64,000 bases of DNA from an uncultured Acetatifactor sp. (GTDB lineage Bacteria; Bacillota; Clostridia; Lachnospirales; Lachnospiraceae): the NCBI GenBank assembly GCA_947594835.1, contig CANQEH010000003.1:62001-126000 (forward strand), written 5' to 3'. Within the stretch, counting starts at the first letter, position 1; each line of letters starts with the position of its first letter. The position numbers and the translations under genes are program-made. Below are positions 61,182-64,000 of this stretch, piece after piece. The notes under the pieces were generated by a model. It was not told the DNA's origin. It made no database searches and saw only the letters and a list, made by a program, of their open reading frames with translations.

Positions 61182-62585
61182 TTAGTAAAACAAGATCACC
61201 GGCGTGCCAATCTCCACCATCTCATAGAGCTGTGCCATCACTTCCGTGGGCGTGTTGATGCAGCCGTGGGAGCCGTTTTTCTGATAAATACTGCCGCCAA
61301 ATTCCGACCGCCAGGAGGCGTCGTGGATCCCCACATGGCCCCGCACCGGAACCCAGTACTTGACAGGCGTGGCATACCCCGGCCCGATCAGGGTTCTGTT
61401 GCGCTGCTTGTTGTAGACAAAATCGACCCCTTCCGGCGTTCCCATTCTGCGGCCGGTATTCCCTGTGACCACGTCGGTGTCCAGCGCCAGCTCTCCGTCC
61501 ACATAGTAATACATATGCTGCATCGTCATGTCCACTTCAATATAAGTGCCGCCGATGTCGTCAAGCCCCCGCACAAACCCTTCCTGCAGATAGGCGGGCA
61601 CATGGGGCTGCGGCCCTTCCTCCGAAGCAGACAATGCCTCCTCCAGATACGCCGCCTCCGCCTCCACGTTCAGCCTGGTGCCGTAGGTATCGTATTCCAC
61701 CTCCACCACATCCCCCCTGGTGGAGGCAAACTCCAGGGTGGTGCCCGCCGTGTCGTAGGCCTGGGCCAGTTCCTCCACCCAGCCCCGGATGCCCTCCCCG
61801 TCTAACATCAGATCGCCTTTCCCGTCCAGGGCCAGAATGCCCGCCGACTCCTGCACCAGGAAACGGCTGGTGATATCCGGCGTCAGGGGGATGTGCTCCG
61901 CCCCCATATCGTAGACAATCTCCTGGGCAAAAAACGCCTGCAGCTTCTCCCAGATTTCCCGCTGCTTTAAGTCTGCCCCGCTGTCCTCCAGCGTCTCGTA
62001 GCAGCCTCCCGCCGCCAGATCCACATAGGTCTCCCCTGCCCCGAGACAGTTCTCCAGATAGGCAAAGGCCTCCTCCGGCTTGAGCCTGTCAGTGTTCCCA
62101 TCCCGCAGCACATAGCCCTGCTTTGTGTATTCCAGGGTTACCCCCGGCTTACTCTGCCTCGCCTGCCGCACCGGCTCCAGCTGTTCAAACAATTCCTGCA
62201 AAAGCGCCCTTTCGTACCGATACCCCGTGGGCTCCAGCCGCTCCCGCTTCGGGCTTTCCAGATTTCTGGCCCAAAACAGGGAAGCGTTCTCCCGCAGGTA
62301 GCCCCGCAGGGCGCCCAGATAGTCCGCCCTGCCCGCCGCCTGGGACAGATCAAGCTGCCAGAGCTGCCCGTCCGCCCCGGCCACGGAGACAACAGGCACT
62401 TCCGTCTGTTCGGACAGGGCAAGATTTACCTGCTCCATCGTCTTGCCGGTGCAGTACACCCCGTTGATCCAGGTATTGACCGGGAAGTGATTCCGATAAT
62501 AGAGGGCAAGGCCCAGGCAGCCTCCCAGCGCAAGAACTGCGCCGGTTCCAAAAAACAGCGCCAGAGCACATCGTAGTTTTCTCAT
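61182..62585 (-). CDS. membrane-anchored L,D-transpeptidase (YkuD)
   Basis: A 467-residue cell-wall enzyme. One N-terminal membrane helix (about 8-30) is followed by a peptidoglycan-binding PG_binding_4-like region and the C-terminal YkuD domain with the active-site motif GSHGCINTP, whose cysteine forms the acyl-enzyme, and an upstream GHVGIHDASW histidine. It makes 3-3 cross-links or attaches proteins to peptidoglycan outside the membrane. The ribosome site is modest. It starts 26 bases after the second ilvB stop, so it may be cotranscribed. Confidence 0.93.
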   Translation of the reverse strand: MRKLRCALALFFGTGAVLALGGCLGLALYYRNHFPVNTWINGVYCTGKTMEQVNLALSEQTEVPVVSVAGADGQLWQLDLSQAAGRADYLGALRGYLRENASLFWARNLESPKRERLEPTGYRYERALLQELFEQLEPVRQARQSKPGVTLEYTKQGYVLRDGNTDRLKPEEAFAYLENCLGAGETYVDLAAGGCYETLEDSGADLKQREIWEKLQAFFAQEIVYDMGAEHIPLTPDITSRFLVQESAGILALDGKGDLMLDGEGIRGWVEELAQAYDTAGTTLEFASTRGDVVEVEYDTYGTRLNVEAEAAYLEEALSASEEGPQPHVPAYLQEGFVRGLDDIGGTYIEVDMTMQHMYYYVDGELALDTDVVTGNTGRRMGTPEGVDFVYNKQRNRTLIGPGYATPVKYWVPVRGHVGIHDASWRSEFGGSIYQKNGSHGCINTPTEVMAQLYEMVEIGTPVILFY

Positions 62586-62611
62586 ATGTCGTCCGCTTTC
62601 CCCGGCTTAAG

Positions 62612-64000
62612 TCATCCTTCCCGGGCGGCCAGGTCGTCGCCGTCAAACACCTCTGCAATGGGCGCCCCTGCGGGCACCATGGGAAATACCTTGTCGTCCT
62701 CCGGGATCACGCACTCGATGAGCACCGGGGCCTTCAGGGCGATGGCTTTCTTCAGCGCAGGCTCCACTTCTTCCTTCTTTGTCACCCGGATGGCGGCACA
62801 GCCCAGCCCCTCCGCCACTTTACAGAAGTCCACCCTGTCGTTTAACACCGTCTGGGAATACCGCTTCCCGTAAAAGAGGGTCTGCCACTGACGCACCATC
62901 CCCAGCACATGGTTGTTGATGACGATCTGGATGATGGGGATATTGTAGCGGCTGGCAGTGGCCAGCTCATTCATGTTCATGCGGAAGCATCCGTCCCCGG
63001 CAATGTTGATGCAGAGCTTGTCCGGCAGCCCCACCTGCGCGCCGATGCAGGCGCCCAGGCCGTAGCCCATGGTGCCCAGACCGCCGGAGGAAAGGAAGGT
63101 GCGGGGCTTTGTGTAGCGGTAATACTGGGCCGCCCACATCTGATGCTGCCCCACGTCGGTGGTGATCAGCGCCTCCCCCCCTGTCACCCGGTCGATGGTC
63201 TCCATCACATAGGGACAGGAGAGCTGGCTGTCGTCGTACTTCAGCGGATAGTCCTCCTTCATCTTCTGGATCTCATTCATCCACTGGGAATGATCCTGCT
63301 GTTCCAGCCTGCTGTTTAACTCTGTCAGCACCCGCTTTAAATCTCCCACCAGGCTTGCGTCCACCCGGATGTTTTTGTTGATCTCGGCGGCGTCAATGTC
63401 GATGTGCACGATTTTTGCGTTCTCCGCAAATTTCTTCGGGTTCCCGATAACGCGGTCGGAAAATCTTGCCCCCAGGGCGATCAGAAGGTCACAGCGGCTT
63501 ACCCCCAGGTTGGAGGTCTTGGTGCCGTGCATCCCGATCATGCCGGTGTAGCGGGGACTTCTTCCGTCAAAGGCCCCCTTCCCCATCAGCGTGTCGCACA
63601 CGGGCGCGTCAATCCGCTCCGCAAACGCGGCCACCTCTTCGCAGGCCCCGGACAGGATGGCGCCGCCGCCCAGATAGAGAAAGGGCCGCTTGGACTCCCG
63701 CAGGAAACCGAGCACCCGCTCCAGCTCTTCCTGGGTATAGGAACTGCTCCGAACCTTCTCCGGCGGCGTCTCCGCCTGGTATTCCCAGACCGCCGCCGTC
63801 ACATCCTTGGTGATATCCACCAGCACCGGGCCGGGGCGTCCGCTCTGCGCAATGTCAAAGGCCCTCCGCAGCGTAGGCGCCAGATCGGCCACGTTTTTGA
63901 CGATAAAGCTGTGCTTCGTGATGGGGATGGTGACCCCTGCGATGTCCACCTCCTGGAAGCTGTCCTTCCCCAGCATGGGAAGGTTCACGTTGGCGGTAAT
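62612..64000 (-). CDS. ilvB: acetolactate synthase large subunit, second copy (5' end cut by window)
   Basis: The frame runs off the right edge, so at least 460 residues of the C-terminal three-quarters are visible. The FAD-like middle domain (GAFDGRSPRYTGMIGMHGT) and the ThDP-binding PP domain (GDGCFRMNMNELATASRYN, NNHVLGMVRQWQTLFYGKRYSQT) identify the biosynthetic type. It differs clearly from the 4024-5637 enzyme, so the two are long-separated paralogues. The upstream gene lies beyond the window. A YkuD gene follows 26 bases after the stop. Confidence 0.93.
   Translation of the reverse strand: MTANVNLPMLGKDSFQEVDIAGVTIPITKHSFIVKNVADLAPTLRRAFDIAQSGRPGPVLVDITKDVTAAVWEYQAETPPEKVRSSSYTQEELERVLGFLRESKRPFLYLGGGAILSGACEEVAAFAERIDAPVCDTLMGKGAFDGRSPRYTGMIGMHGTKTSNLGVSRCDLLIALGARFSDRVIGNPKKFAENAKIVHIDIDAAEINKNIRVDASLVGDLKRVLTELNSRLEQQDHSQWMNEIQKMKEDYPLKYDDSQLSCPYVMETIDRVTGGEALITTDVGQHQMWAAQYYRYTKPRTFLSSGGLGTMGYGLGACIGAQVGLPDKLCINIAGDGCFRMNMNELATASRYNIPIIQIVINNHVLGMVRQWQTLFYGKRYSQTVLNDRVDFCKVAEGLGCAAIRVTKKEEVEPALKKAIALKAPVLIECVIPEDDKVFPMVPAGAPIAEVFDGDDLAAREG

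Overview
The window is one continuous stretch of a GC-rich Firmicutes chromosome, most likely from the Lachnospiraceae or a close Clostridia relative. The grounds are strong AGGAGG ribosome binding sites, many GTG/TTG starts, a GGGtGRT protein paired with a NifU-like scaffold, a cobalamin MetH without an activation domain, a DUF1015 gene beside serA/serC, Lpl/Ytc-type sugar importers, and a Hol_Tox-type mini-toxin. This placement is inferred from gene content only; no database was searched. Almost all genes lie on the minus strand. Both ends cut through genes: a GT4 glycosyltransferase at the left and a second acetolactate synthase large subunit at the right.

Layout. (1) 1-8.2 kb: a glycosyltransferase and a DedA protein, then a minus-strand operon metH > ilvB > ACT subunit > ilvN > ilvC, which joins methionine synthesis to branched-chain amino acid synthesis. 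(2) 8.3-15.3 kb: accessory and signalling genes. These are a small lipoprotein, a chemotaxis receptor, a pterin-synthase-like protein divergent from an AraC regulator, a large zinc-ribbon/TPR/YD-repeat membrane protein, and a compact type I toxin-antitoxin locus with a visible antisense RNA. (3) 15.3-24.2 kb: a housekeeping run argH > asd > GGDEF/EAL > topB > hexapeptide protein > frameshifted Fe-S scaffold > GGGtGRT protein. (4) 24.3-26.3 kb: an ABC importer without a binding protein, tRNA-Thr(CGT), and an unexplained small transcription unit. (5) 26.3-30 kb: a nucleoside/BMP-type ABC transporter (ATPase and two permeases).

(6) 30-52.5 kb: a large glucuronoxylan-use locus. One arm runs importer permeases > binding protein > acetyl-esterase-like SGNH protein > GH115 alpha-glucuronidase > GH3 beta-xylosidase-like enzyme. 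The other runs xylulokinase > DUF4867 > fucose/arabinose-type isomerase > GH67 alpha-glucuronidase > GH2. An AraC regulator and a LacI regulator are each transcribed divergently from an arm. The likely logic is import of decorated xylo-oligosaccharides, intracellular removal of acetyl and (methyl)glucuronosyl groups, release of xylose, and phosphorylation of the ketose. (7) 52.5-64 kb: a BMP lipoprotein, an MscS channel, a GlgB homologue that has lost all three catalytic acids, DUF1015, serA-serC, a YkuD L,D-transpeptidase and the second ilvB.

The most unusual items are the branching-enzyme pseudoenzyme (54.7-57.0 kb), the complete type I toxin/antisense locus (14.86-15.20 kb), the orphan small RNA unit next to tRNA-Thr (26.2-26.3 kb), the zinc-ribbon/TPR/YD-repeat protein, and the PTPS-like protein lacking its cysteine. 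I saw no CRISPR array, rRNA, prophage or intact insertion sequence.
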